Assembly (NCBI RefSeq): GCF_010450875.1
Contig: NZ_CP048422.1
Coordinates: forward strand, 1,829,001 to 1,893,000
Length of the DNA: 64,000 nucleotides
Source: Sphingomonas insulae
GTDB taxonomy: Bacteria > Pseudomonadota > Alphaproteobacteria > Sphingomonadales > Sphingomonadaceae
Direction: 5' to 3'
The notes beneath the pieces were generated by a model. The model did no database searches, was not told the DNA's origin, and worked only from the letters and a program-made list of their open reading frames with translations. The translations under genes and the position numbers were made by a program. This document shows, piece after piece, positions 9,284 through 18,575 of this stretch; position 1 is the stretch's first letter, and each line of letters begins with the position of its first letter.

Positions 9284-12200
9284 ATGCGCTTTCCCTTGCT
9301 GATCGCCACCGCGGCCACCGCCCTTGCGCTCGCCGGTCCGGCCTCGGCCCACGATGCGTCCAGCGTCGTGGCATCCGGCCGCGCGACCTTCAATCTCAAC
9401 CCGGCATGGCGGATGACGACGGGGGACATAGCGGGCGCTGAGCAGGTCGGGTTCGACGACCATCGCTGGAGCGAGGTCACCTTGCCCAACGCCTTCAACG
9501 AGAAACAGGCCTTCGCCCGCGACATCAAGGACCTGTCGACCGGGATCACATGGTATCGCAAGCGCATCACGCTGCCGGAGGGGGCAGCGGCGGGCAAGGC
9601 GTTCCTGGAATTCGAGGGTGTGCGGCAGGCGGCCGAAGTGTGGGTCAACGGCCGGTCCGTCGTATTGTCGGAGCGCGGGGCGATGGCGTTCGGCGCCGAT
9701 ATCTCGGCTGCGGTCAAGCCCGGCGAGAACCTGATCGCGGTGCGCGTCGACAACGACTGGCGATACAAGGAGCGCGCGACGGGCAGCGGCTTTCAGTGGA
9801 ATGACCGGAACTTCAACGTCAATTACGGCGGCATCACGCGCAACGTGAAGCTGCACCTCGCACCCCGGACGTATCAGACGCTGCCGTTGTTCTCAAACCT
9901 CGGCACCACCGGCCAATATGTCTGGGCGGACGGTTTCGACCTCACCGCCCGGTCCGCGACGGTGCATGTGGAAACGCAGGTGCGCAACGAAGAGGCGCGG
10001 GCGCGCAGCCTGTCCTACCGGGTGGAGGTTCGCGATCGCGGCGGGCTGGTCGTCGGCCGGCTGGACGGTGGCACCGTCACGCTGGCACCCGGCGAGACAC
10101 GCACGCTGGCCGCGGCGGGCAGGATCGGCGACCTCCATTTCTGGAGCTGGGGCTACGGCTATCTCTATCGGGTGACCACCAGCCTCATCGAACGGGGCAG
10201 GGCGATCGATGCGGTGGATTCGCTGACCGGATTTCGCGCGACGCAGTTCGGCGACGGCATGATCCGGCTCAACGGACGCGTGATGCAGGTGCATGGCTAT
10301 GCGCAGCGCACATCGAACGAATGGCCGGCGGTGGGCGTGTCGATCCCGCCGTGGGTCAGCGATTTCTCCAACGCGCTGATGGTCGAGAGCGGCGGCAACA
10401 TGGTGCGCTGGATGCACATCACCCCGTCGAAGCAGGACATCGAATCCGCCGACCGCGTCGGCCTGCCGCAGGCGATGCCAGCGGGCGACGCCGAGCATGA
10501 CGTAGAGGGGCGCCGCTGGGACCAGCGCAAGGAACAGATGCGCGACGCGATCATCTACAACCGCAACAATCCCTCGATCCTGTTCTACGAAAGCGGCAAC
10601 GAGAGCATCAGCGAAGCGCACATGGCCGAGATGAAGGCGATCCGCGACCGCTACGATCCCCATGGCGGGCGGGCGATCGGATCGCGCGAGATGCTGGACA
10701 GCAAGACGGCCGAATATGGCGGCGAGATGCTATACATCAACAAGAGCGCGCATATCCCGATGTGGGCAATGGAATATAGCCGCGACGAAGCGGCACGGCT
10801 CTATCAGGATGAATTGACCCCGCCGTTCCACCAGGACGCGCCTGACTATAACCGCAATCAGGACAGCCAGGCGCGCGAGGATGTGCGTCGCTGGTGGGAC
10901 TATTATCGCATTCGTCCCGGCACGGGGCGGCGGGTGAGTTCGGGCGGCGTCAACATCATCTGGTCGGACAGCAACACGCACTATCGCGGCGACAACAATT
11001 ACCGCCGATCCGGTGAGGTCGATGCGATGCGGCTGCCCAAGGAAAGCTTCTTCGCGCATCAGGTGATGTGGACGGGGTGGGTCGATGCCGAGAGACCGGC
11101 GACGCATATCATCGGCCACTGGAACTACGCCCCCGGCACGGCCAAGGATGTCAGCGTCGTCTCGAACGGCGAACGGGTCGAGCTGTTCCTCAACGGTCGT
11201 TCGTTGGGGACGGGGCAGCGCTCCAGCGGCTTTCTGTTTACCTGGCCAGGGGTTCGCTGGCAGGCCGGATCGCTGCGCGCCGTCGCCATCGGCGCGGACG
11301 GCCGCCGGTCGGAGCACTGCGTGGAGACGGTCGGCGCGCCGGCCGCGCTGCGACTGGTGCCGCATACCGGGCCGCGGGGATTCGTCATGGACGGGGCCGA
11401 TCTGGCGCTGGTTGATGTTGAGGTCGTCGACGCCAGGGGGCGCCGCGTGCCGACCGTCAACGCCATGGTCACCTTTACGCTGGACGGACCGGCGGATTGG
11501 CGCGGCGGCATCGCCCAGGGCGACAGTTCCGGCAAGCCGCGTCCGGCGATCGCCGTGCAAGCCGAAGCGATCCCCGGTACGACGCCGACCGCCGGAACGG
11601 CGCGGGACGAGGACAATTACGTCCTGTCGAAGGCGCTGCCGGTCGAAGGCGGGATCAACCGCGTGCTGCTGCGCGCGGGCAAGGCGCCGGGGGCGGTGCG
11701 CCTCACCGCGTCGACGCCCGGTCTGGCACCGGTGACGCTGGCGATCCCGGCCGTTGCCGCACCGGAGGTGAAAGGGGGCCTGTCGCGCGTCTTCGCCGAT
11801 ACTGCGCAGCCGGGCCTGCTCACCCGCGGGCCGACGCCGCAGCGGCCGTCCTATCGCGTCACCCGGGCGACATACCTGCCGGCAACCATCGTCGCGGGCA
11901 CCGGCCAGAACGATGCCGCGAAAACGATCGACGACAACGAACTGTCGCGCTGGTCCAGTGATGGTCGGCCGGACACGGCGTGGATCGAATATCGCTTCGC
12001 AAAGCCGGTGACGCTGAACGAGGTCGAGCTGAAGCTGGTCGGCTGGCGTTCGCGCGGATATCCATTGCGCATGACGCTGGACGGCCGCGAGGTGTGGAAA
12101 GGCGAAACGGAGCGCCAGCTCGGTTATGCCGCGGTCCGCTTCCCCGCCGCGAGCGGCAGCATCCTGCGGATCACGCAGATCGCGCCCACCCGGGATCGCG

Positions 12201-12337
12201 ACGCGTTCGGCAAGATCGTGGAGGTGAGCAACGCCAGGCAGGCGGGCGATACGGGGGCCGACGCGGTGCCGGCCGGCTGGCGTCTGGCGATCGTCGAAGC
12301 GGATTTCCACGGCCCGGTGCCGGTCGGCAAGCGGTGA
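9284..12337 (+). CDS. secreted glycoside hydrolase family 2 (beta-galactosidase/glucuronidase type)
   Basis: The product has 1017 residues, starting at ATG 9284 behind AAGGA with a signal peptide (MRFPLLIATAATALALAGPASA). The order is a GH2 sugar-binding jelly roll (about 30-200), an immunoglobulin-like domain, a TIM barrel with FYESGNESIS (acid/base Glu near 440) and WAMEYSRDEA (probable nucleophile Glu near 497), DUF4982-like and Ig-like domains, and a discoidin-like C-terminal domain (residues about 880-1000, with DDNELSRWSSDGRPDTAWIEYRF). GH2 enzymes release terminal beta-galactose, glucuronate or similar sugars in the periplasm. The nearby kdgD and hexuronate-type permease favour a uronic-acid substrate. 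The stop codon overlaps the GTG start of the next gene, so the two are translationally coupled. Confidence 0.9.
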   Translation: MRFPLLIATAATALALAGPASAHDASSVVASGRATFNLNPAWRMTTGDIAGAEQVGFDDHRWSEVTLPNAFNEKQAFARDIKDLSTGITWYRKRITLPEGAAAGKAFLEFEGVRQAAEVWVNGRSVVLSERGAMAFGADISAAVKPGENLIAVRVDNDWRYKERATGSGFQWNDRNFNVNYGGITRNVKLHLAPRTYQTLPLFSNLGTTGQYVWADGFDLTARSATVHVETQVRNEEARARSLSYRVEVRDRGGLVVGRLDGGTVTLAPGETRTLAAAGRIGDLHFWSWGYGYLYRVTTSLIERGRAIDAVDSLTGFRATQFGDGMIRLNGRVMQVHGYAQRTSNEWPAVGVSIPPWVSDFSNALMVESGGNMVRWMHITPSKQDIESADRVGLPQAMPAGDAEHDVEGRRWDQRKEQMRDAIIYNRNNPSILFYESGNESISEAHMAEMKAIRDRYDPHGGRAIGSREMLDSKTAEYGGEMLYINKSAHIPMWAMEYSRDEAARLYQDELTPPFHQDAPDYNRNQDSQAREDVRRWWDYYRIRPGTGRRVSSGGVNIIWSDSNTHYRGDNNYRRSGEVDAMRLPKESFFAHQVMWTGWVDAERPATHIIGHWNYAPGTAKDVSVVSNGERVELFLNGRSLGTGQRSSGFLFTWPGVRWQAGSLRAVAIGADGRRSEHCVETVGAPAALRLVPHTGPRGFVMDGADLALVDVEVVDARGRRVPTVNAMVTFTLDGPADWRGGIAQGDSSGKPRPAIAVQAEAIPGTTPTAGTARDEDNYVLSKALPVEGGINRVLLRAGKAPGAVRLTASTPGLAPVTLAIPAVAAPEVKGGLSRVFADTAQPGLLTRGPTPQRPSYRVTRATYLPATIVAGTGQNDAAKTIDDNELSRWSSDGRPDTAWIEYRFAKPVTLNEVELKLVGWRSRGYPLRMTLDGREVWKGETERQLGYAAVRFPAASGSILRITQIAPTRDRDAFGKIVEVSNARQAGDTGADAVPAGWRLAIVEADFHGPVPVGKR

Positions 12338-13173
12338 AGACCGCGGCCATCGGTTTGATCGCCTGTGGGGTCGCATGTGGAGCCGCATGGGGCGCCGCCT
12401 GCGGGGCAGGGACATCGGCCCCGGCCTCGCAGCATGATACGCGGCCGATGGACGTCTATGTGCTGGCGGGACAATCCAACATGTCCGGCCGCGGCAGGCT
12501 GGCGGACCTTGCCCCGGCGGAACGGATCGCCGATCCCCGCATCCGCCTGTACGGGAATGACGGGCGCTGGCGCGACGCGCTCGATCCGCTGGACGACGCC
12601 GCGAACCAGGTCGATCCCGTCTCGGCGGACCCGCAGGCCGCCGTCGGCCCCGGTCTGCCGTTCGCGCGGTCGCTCTTGCGGATGCGCGGGCACCGCGTGG
12701 GGCTGGTACCCTGTGCGAAGGGTGGAAGCGCCATTGCGGCATGGGTGCCTGGCGCGGATCGCAGCACGTTGTACGGATCGTGCGCTGCGCGCGTGCGTGA
12801 CGCGAAAGGACGCCTCGCCGGACTGCTCTGGTATCAGGGGGAAAGCGACACGCGCGGTGCGACATCGCATACGTGGCGATCCGGCTTTGCCGCGATCGTC
12901 GCGGCGTTCCGCAACGACTGGAACGCGCCGCGGCTGCCGATCGTGTTCGTCCAGATCGCCGACCGCCCCCGGATCGGCGCCGACCGCTATCCGGACTGGA
13001 CCGTCGTGCAGGCGGAGCAGGCGCGCGTGTCGCTGCCATGCGTCGCCATGGTCTCGACCAGAACCCTCCGCCGCAATCCCGACGATCTGCACCTGACGAC
13101 GGATGCTCAGCGCATATTGGGTCTGCGCCTGGCGAAGGCGATGGCGACGTTGCAACGGCAGGGGTGCGGCTGA
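12334..13173 (+). CDS. SGNH/sialate O-acetylesterase-like lipoprotein
   Basis: This 279-residue protein starts at GTG 12334, overlapping the preceding GH2 stop (GTGA). The N-terminus has a lipobox (LIAC at residues 8-11), suggesting a lipoprotein. The SASA-type carbohydrate esterase signature follows: block I VLAGQSNMSG with nucleophile Ser near 48, a GLLWYQGESD block, and the catalytic-histidine region DLHLTTDAQ near the end. Such enzymes remove acetyl groups from decorated polysaccharides so that glycosidases can act. Coupling to the GH2 gene supports joint action on an acetylated glycan. The exact substrate is unknown. Confidence 0.85.
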   Translation: MKTAAIGLIACGVACGAAWGAACGAGTSAPASQHDTRPMDVYVLAGQSNMSGRGRLADLAPAERIADPRIRLYGNDGRWRDALDPLDDAANQVDPVSADPQAAVGPGLPFARSLLRMRGHRVGLVPCAKGGSAIAAWVPGADRSTLYGSCAARVRDAKGRLAGLLWYQGESDTRGATSHTWRSGFAAIVAAFRNDWNAPRLPIVFVQIADRPRIGADRYPDWTVVQAEQARVSLPCVAMVSTRTLRRNPDDLHLTTDAQRILGLRLAKAMATLQRQGCG

Positions 13174-13307
13174 TCGGGACGACCGGGCGATCATGCCAGC
13201 CCGTGCATCGATCCAGCGCAGCTTTGGTTTGGACCCCCCGGCGCCGACTGCGTACCACGCCCTCGTACCCGTCATGACAGGACCGTGCGGGACGACAGGA
13301 GAGCGTA

Positions 13308-14246
13308 GTGACCGAGATGAGCCCGACCACCATGGCGCGCCACCTAGGCGGTGGCTTGCTGTCCTTCCCCGTCACGCATTTCGACGATGACGGCGCGTTT
13401 CTCGAGGGGCCGTACCGGGAACATTGCGCATGGATGCTGGGTCACGAATTGACCGGCCTGTTCGCCGCGGGCGGCACCGGCGAGTTCTTTTCGCTGACCC
13501 CGGCAGAGGTCGCAACGGTGGTCGCCGCGGCAGTGGCGGAGGCGGGCGGCAAGTTGCCGGTAATCTCGGGCTGCGGCTATGGCACGGCGATCGCCACCGG
13601 GATCGCGCGCGATGCCGAAAAGGCGGGCGCCGACGGCCTGCTGCTGCTGCCGCCGTATCTGGTCGGCGCCAAGCAGGAGGGCCTGGAACGGCATATCGAG
13701 GCGGTGTGTCGTGCCACCGGGCTGGGCGTGATCGTCTACAATCGCGACAATGCGGTGGTGGATGACGAGACGCTCGCCCGCCTGTGCGATCGCAATCCGA
13801 ACCTCGTGGGCTTCAAGGACGGTGTCGGCGACATCGAACTGATGACCCGCATCTATGCCCGGATGGGCGACCGGTTGACCTATATCGGCGGCCTGCCAAC
13901 CGCGGAGACGTTCGCGACGCCGTATCTGACGATGGGGGTCACCACCTATTCCTCGGCGATCTTCAACTTCATGCCGGAATGGGCGCTCGCCTTTTACAAG
14001 GCGGTGCGTGCGGGCGATCATGCCGAAACGATGCAGCAGCTGCGCGACTTCGTGCTGCCCTACATTACGCTGCGCAACCAGGGGCGCGGCTATGCGGTGT
14101 CGATCGTCAAGGCGGGCATGCGGATCGTCGGTCGCGACGCCGGCCCGGTGCGCTCGCCGCTCACCGACCTGACCGACGCCGAACATGAACGGCTGCGGGT
14201 GCTGATCGAGCGGGTCAGCCCCAAGGCGCTCGCCGCCGCGGCCTGA
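13308..14246 (+). CDS. kdgD: 5-dehydro-4-deoxyglucarate dehydratase
   Basis: This is a 312-residue DapA/NAL-superfamily protein. The GGTGEF motif (residues about 56-61) binds the substrate carboxylate, and the Schiff-base lysine lies in [10 protein letters not shown] (Lys near 170). The closest family pattern is KdgD, which decarboxylates and dehydrates 5-dehydro-4-deoxy-D-glucarate to 2-oxoglutarate semialdehyde in oxidative glucuronate/galacturonate degradation. Start GTG 13308 follows AGGAG; ATG 13317 is an alternative. It lies 134 bases after the esterase gene. The partner enzymes (uronate dehydrogenase, glucarate dehydratase, semialdehyde dehydrogenase) are not in this window. Confidence 0.88.
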   Translation: MTEMSPTTMARHLGGGLLSFPVTHFDDDGAFLEGPYREHCAWMLGHELTGLFAAGGTGEFFSLTPAEVATVVAAAVAEAGGKLPVISGCGYGTAIATGIARDAEKAGADGLLLLPPYLVGAKQEGLERHIEAVCRATGLGVIVYNRDNAVVDDETLARLCDRNPNLVGFKDGVGDIELMTRIYARMGDRLTYIGGLPTAETFATPYLTMGVTTYSSAIFNFMPEWALAFYKAVRAGDHAETMQQLRDFVLPYITLRNQGRGYAVSIVKAGMRIVGRDAGPVRSPLTDLTDAEHERLRVLIERVSPKALAAAA

Positions 14247-14263
14247 CCCGGTTAGGCTGAGCC

Positions 14264-15151
14264 ATGTTCGAACTCAGCCAGCTCCGCTGCTTCGTCGCCG
14301 CCGCCGAGGAACTCCACTTCGGGCGTGCGGCGCAACGGCTCAACATGACGCAATCGCCGCTCAGCCGGCAGATCCAGTTGCTCGAGCGCATTCTGGACGT
14401 GACGCTGCTGGAACGCACCAGCCGCAACGTCGCGCTGACCCCGGCGGGGCGTGTGTTCCTGATCGAGGCGCGGCGGATCGTACGGCTGGCGGAAAGCGCG
14501 CAGCTGTCCGCGCGGCGGGTGGCGAAGGGCGATGCGGGCAAGGTCGCGATCGGCTTCACCGCGGTATCGGGCTATAATCTGGTGCCCCAGATCGTCGCGC
14601 AGGCGCGCGCCGCGCTGCCCAACATCGACCTCGAACTGCGGGAAATGGTGACGACCGATCAGGTCGATGCGCTGCTGACCGGGCTGATCGACATCGGGTT
14701 CGTGCGCCCCCCGCTCGCCCGGCAGGAATTCGACACCGCGCTGGTGCTGCACGAACCGCTGGTGGTGGCACTGCCCGCCGGCGATCCGCGTCAGGCGAAA
14801 TCGGTGCTGGAACCCGCGGACTTCGACGGCCAGCCGCTCATCATGTATGCGCGGCAGGGCGCGGGATATTTCCACGACATGCTGATCCGCCTATTCGACG
14901 AGGCGGGGGTGAGCCCGCAATACGTCCAGCACGTGACGCAGATCCATTCGATGCTGGGCCTCGTCCACGCCGGCCTCGCCGCGGCGATCGTCCCCGAATC
15001 GGCATCGGGACTGCACCTGATGGACGTGCAATACCGCCGCTTCGCGACCGAGCCGGAGCGGCCCGTCGAACTGTTCATGGCGTGGCGGCGCGACAACCAT
15101 AACCCGGCGCTCGCCCCGATGCGCCGACTATGCGCGGACACCGCGGGATGA
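14264..15151 (+). CDS. LysR-family transcriptional regulator
   Basis: This 295-residue protein begins with the canonical LysR DNA-binding domain (MFELSQLRCFVAAAEELHF, then RAAQRLNMTQSPLSRQIQ) and continues into a type-2 periplasmic-binding-like effector domain (VAIGFTAVSGYNLVPQIV). It starts 18 bases after kdgD and is followed 8 bases later by a carboxylesterase on the same strand, so it may be part of the catabolic operon. The helix-turn-helix and effector pattern resemble the BenM/CatR group that responds to carboxylate metabolites; that comparison is general. Confidence 0.9.
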   Translation: MFELSQLRCFVAAAEELHFGRAAQRLNMTQSPLSRQIQLLERILDVTLLERTSRNVALTPAGRVFLIEARRIVRLAESAQLSARRVAKGDAGKVAIGFTAVSGYNLVPQIVAQARAALPNIDLELREMVTTDQVDALLTGLIDIGFVRPPLARQEFDTALVLHEPLVVALPAGDPRQAKSVLEPADFDGQPLIMYARQGAGYFHDMLIRLFDEAGVSPQYVQHVTQIHSMLGLVHAGLAAAIVPESASGLHLMDVQYRRFATEPERPVELFMAWRRDNHNPALAPMRRLCADTAG

Positions 15152-15158
15152 GCGACGC

Positions 15159-16700
15159 ATGATCGACCGGCGCGGCGTCCTTGCCGGCATGGCGGCCTTG
15201 CCCGCGACCGTCGGTGCGGGCGGCGCCGATCCCGTCGCCACCACGCGCTACGGGCGGGTGCGCGGCTTGCGCGAGGACGGCGTGCTGGTGTTCCGCGGCA
15301 TCCGCTACGGCGCCGATACCGCGCGCCGCCGCTTCCGCCGCGCGCTGCCGCCGCAACCCTGGGCGGGAATCGCGGACGCCACCCGCTACGGTGCCGCATC
15401 GCCGCAGACCAGGGCGGACGAGCCGACCGCCGAGGATTGCCTGTTCCTCAACGTCTGGACGCCCGCGCTCGATGCCGGGCGTCGGCCGGTGATGGTCTAT
15501 CTGCACGGCGGCGCGCATGCGCACGGGTCCGGTTCCGATCCGCTGTACGATGGCAAGCGCCTGGTACGGCGCGGCGATGTGGTGGTCGTGACGCTCAACC
15601 ACCGGCTGGCCGCACTGGGCTATGCCTATCTCGCCCAGGCCGGCGGGCCGGCGGAGAGCGGCAATGTCGGCAATCTCGACATCGTCCTCGCGCTGCAATG
15701 GGTGCGCGACAATATCGCCCGCTTCGGCGGGGATCCCGGCCGCGTGATGATCTTCGGCCAGTCCGGCGGAGGCGCGAAGGTGGTGACGCTGATGGCGATG
15801 GCCGAGGCGCGCCCGCTGTTCCACGCCGCCGCGACGATGAGCGGCCAGCATGTCACCGCCGCCGGCCCGAACCACGCCACAGCGCGAGCGAAGGCGTGGA
15901 TGGCGCAGGCCGGCGCGCGCGACGCCGCCGAACTGGCGACGCTGCCCGTCGAACGGCTGGTCGCGGCGATGGCGATGACCGATCCGCTGGAAGGGAAGGG
16001 CGAGATCAGCTTCACCTCGACGCTGGACCATATTACGTTGCTGCGCCACCCCTTCTACCCCGATGCCCCGCGCGAGGCGGCGCATATCCCGCTGATCGTC
16101 GGCAATACCCATGACGAGACCGCGCTGTGGATCGAGGCGATGCTGAAGCGCGGCGATACCACCTGGGCGAACCTCCCCGAACGGCTGCTGTCGCAGATGA
16201 CGCGCGACGTCGGCGTCGACCACGTCATCGCCCGCTACCGCCAGCTCTACCCGCAGTGCACGCCGGGGCAGATCCTGCTCGCGGCATCGACCGCGGGGCG
16301 ATCGTGGCCGGGCCACCTGATCCAGGCGGAGGAGCGCGCGAAAATCCATGCGCCGACATGGATGTACCAGCTCGACTTCCCCGCGCCGGAGGCGGGCGGG
16401 GTGCTGGGCGCCTTCCATTCGCTCGATATCGGGCTGGTGTTCGACAACACCGCGGTGGCGAACGCGCGGACCGGCAACGGGCCGGATGCGCAGCGGCTCG
16501 CCGGACGGATGGCGGATGCGTTCATCCGGCTGGCGCGCACCGGCGATCCCAACGGCGCGGGCCTGCCGTCATGGCCGCAATACGACCTTGCGCGGCGGGC
16601 GACGATGATCTTCGACCGGCAGGTACGGGTGGAGGACGATCCGCGCCGCGAGGAACGGCTGCTGTTCGCGGTCGCGCCCTATATCAAGCCGGGCGGGTGA
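15159..16700 (+). CDS. type-B carboxylesterase, exported
   Basis: This 513-residue protein has the carboxylesterase type-B fold: an early RYGRVRGLREDGVLVFRGI segment, an oxyanion-hole stretch VYLHGGAHAHG, nucleophile Ser near 202 in IFGQSGGGAK, and a likely acid (NTHDETALW) and His (GAFHSLDIG) further on. The N-terminus MIDRRGVLAGMAALPATVGAGG carries paired arginines and a hydrophobic stretch, giving a probable Tat-type export signal. It may cleave ester decorations or cross-links from plant glycans. It ends 48 bases before the convergent 608-residue gene, with a hairpin between them. Confidence 0.85.
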   Translation: MIDRRGVLAGMAALPATVGAGGADPVATTRYGRVRGLREDGVLVFRGIRYGADTARRRFRRALPPQPWAGIADATRYGAASPQTRADEPTAEDCLFLNVWTPALDAGRRPVMVYLHGGAHAHGSGSDPLYDGKRLVRRGDVVVVTLNHRLAALGYAYLAQAGGPAESGNVGNLDIVLALQWVRDNIARFGGDPGRVMIFGQSGGGAKVVTLMAMAEARPLFHAAATMSGQHVTAAGPNHATARAKAWMAQAGARDAAELATLPVERLVAAMAMTDPLEGKGEISFTSTLDHITLLRHPFYPDAPREAAHIPLIVGNTHDETALWIEAMLKRGDTTWANLPERLLSQMTRDVGVDHVIARYRQLYPQCTPGQILLAASTAGRSWPGHLIQAEERAKIHAPTWMYQLDFPAPEAGGVLGAFHSLDIGLVFDNTAVANARTGNGPDAQRLAGRMADAFIRLARTGDPNGAGLPSWPQYDLARRATMIFDRQVRVEDDPRREERLLFAVAPYIKPGG

Positions 16701-16706
16701 CACGTC

Positions 16707-16736
16707 CGTCATTGCGAGCGTAGCGACACAATGACG
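16707..16736. terminator. intergenic hairpin between convergent genes
   Basis: CGTCATTG (16707-16714) and CAATGACG (16729-16736) are perfectly complementary around a CGAGCGTAGCGACA loop that can itself pair. The 'CATTGCGAGCGTAGCGA' core is a dispersed repeat I recall from sphingomonad genomes. Its position between two stop codons fits a bidirectional terminator. Confidence 0.55.
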
Positions 16737-16748
16737 CGGGAAGGCCGC

Positions 16749-18575
16749 CTACCGATCCCACGGAAAGGCCAGCGTCGGCCGGTTGGCGTAGCGCGTCATC
16801 GCCAGCGTCAGCCGCGCGCCGCAGCCCGGCTCCAGCCGCACCGTAAAATTCCGGCCGCCCACGTCCCGCGCCATGCCGTCGACCGTCACCGCATCGATGC
16901 GATGTTCGGCATAGCTCCCGCCCTGCACCACGACCGTCCGCGCGACGCGGCCGGTGTTGACCAGCGTCACCTCGGTCGACCGGTCGCCGAGCGCGTGGAC
17001 CAGCGCGGCGACGTCCTCCGGCACCCCCGCGCGTCGCCGCTCCGCGTCGAAATAGCGCAGCCGGCAATGCAGCGGCACGCCCCCCTGCGGCGGGCTGGTC
17101 GGTGACCACGAAGGCCGTGCGATATGCAGGCCGCCGGTCATCGTCTGGATCAGCGCATTGGCGCTCGCCGGGTTGATGTCGATCGGCCAGTCGGCCAGCC
17201 GCTCCATCCGCGTCGTGCGATCCGCCTGCCGTGTCGCGACCCGCTCGGCGACCCGCGCCAGATCGGCGGCGAGCGCCTGTTCGGGATAGCCGGCGTTGCG
17301 GCCATGCAGGAATTCGATCCACGGATGCGATCCCGCTGCCGCCAGATCGGCCGGGTCCTGCGTCGCATACCAGATCTCGAACCCGCCGGTGCGATAGGGC
17401 CCCGGCTTCCACCCGTACCAGCCGTCCGCGCCATACATCGTGGGGGCGGACATCTCGCCCTTCACCCGTGTCGATGCGGCGTTGATCCGCGCCGACTGCC
17501 GCCGCCACAGGTGGAGATATTCGCGGTCGCCGGTCAGCAGCAGCCCATTGAAGAAGGCGGTGATCGATCGCGGCACGCGGTTGCGATTCTCGCGCACGCC
17601 GGTCTGCGGGACTTTGGGCGAGAAGCCCCAGCCATACACGCCGCCCCACCAATCCGGCGCGATCCTGCCATCCAGCCCGACCTTGCTCGGCACGATGTCA
17701 CCGTTGGCCCGCGCACGATCCATCCATGCATCAAGATAGTCGAGCGCCCAGCCGCGAAACCGCTCGCCGGCGCCCAGCGCATAGGCGTTGAGGCCCAGCG
17801 TCGTCGCCTGCAGGTTGAGCGGATTGTCGCCGACGACGTCGCCATATTCATCGTAATGGCTCAGCGTCTGGGCGTAATTGCCCTCGCCATGCTCCATGTG
17901 AAAGGCGCTGGTGTCGAACGGGTCGCCCGCCCAGTCCAGCGGTGTCGCCCGCCGCAGCATCGGGCCGCGGCTACCGTTCAGCACGCTGCGGATCACCCGC
18001 GCGCGCGGATCGTAATTGGCCACCGCGGGATCGCGACCGGTGTAGAAATCGGCGTAGCGGCGCGTGCGTTCGATCAGCCTGGCGTCGCGCGGCGCACTGA
18101 GGCCCATCACGTTGAAGCTCGTCAGCCCTTCGCTGTTGTGCTGCCAGTCCATCTGCACCGGGAATTCGCGGTGATACATCCCCGCGCGCGCGATCGGGAC
18201 CTCGACGGTCCGCGCCGCGGTATATTGGCGCAGATGGCCTTCCCAAAACCGCTGCGCCAGCGTCAGCAGCCGGTCGGGCGCGCCCAAGGCATGCAACGTC
18301 ACCCAGTCGTTGGTCGCCTCTGCCGCATCGTCCGGGCCGTCGTTCGCGCCCCAGCGTTCGAACACCTGCAGGGCATCGCCCGGCCCGACGTATTTGGCGA
18401 AGAACGCCTCGCACGCCGCGGCATTGGCGGCGAGCAACCGGCGTTGCAGGAGCGCCCAGCGTGGCACCGCCATCGGCATGGCGATCCGCAGCGGCTGTGG
18501 TCGCGCACGCGCGGCGGCGGGCAGCAGCGTCAGCGCCGCACCGGCGGTGAGGAGCGAGCGGCGATCGATCGTCAT
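16749..18575 (-). CDS. uncharacterised Tat-exported 608-residue protein
   Basis: I do not recognise a named family. The start at 18575 gives a twin-arginine signal (MTIDRRSLLTAGAALTLLPAAARA). The middle (residues about 60-470) is rich in Trp, Tyr and amphipathic helices, with WQHNSEGLTSFNVMG, HMEHGEGNYAQTLSHYDEYGD and WWGGVYGWGF, resembling the helical toroids of glycosidases and polysaccharide lyases. The last 130 residues look like a beta-sandwich (VTLVNTGRVARTVVVQGG). Its ATG overlaps the stop of the MFS permease gene by 4 bases, so the two are co-translated. With kdgD, GH2 and esterases nearby, I infer a periplasmic enzyme acting on an acidic glycan. Confidence 0.6.
   Translation of the reverse strand: MTIDRRSLLTAGAALTLLPAAARARPQPLRIAMPMAVPRWALLQRRLLAANAAACEAFFAKYVGPGDALQVFERWGANDGPDDAAEATNDWVTLHALGAPDRLLTLAQRFWEGHLRQYTAARTVEVPIARAGMYHREFPVQMDWQHNSEGLTSFNVMGLSAPRDARLIERTRRYADFYTGRDPAVANYDPRARVIRSVLNGSRGPMLRRATPLDWAGDPFDTSAFHMEHGEGNYAQTLSHYDEYGDVVGDNPLNLQATTLGLNAYALGAGERFRGWALDYLDAWMDRARANGDIVPSKVGLDGRIAPDWWGGVYGWGFSPKVPQTGVRENRNRVPRSITAFFNGLLLTGDREYLHLWRRQSARINAASTRVKGEMSAPTMYGADGWYGWKPGPYRTGGFEIWYATQDPADLAAAGSHPWIEFLHGRNAGYPEQALAADLARVAERVATRQADRTTRMERLADWPIDINPASANALIQTMTGGLHIARPSWSPTSPPQGGVPLHCRLRYFDAERRRAGVPEDVAALVHALGDRSTEVTLVNTGRVARTVVVQGGSYAEHRIDAVTVDGMARDVGGRNFTVRLEPGCGARLTLAMTRYANRPTLAFPWDR

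Noticed and set aside
10730..13375. An 881-codon antisense open frame over GH2 and the esterase
   Set aside because: The coding strand has intact GH2 and SASA motifs, and the antisense translation is low-complexity.
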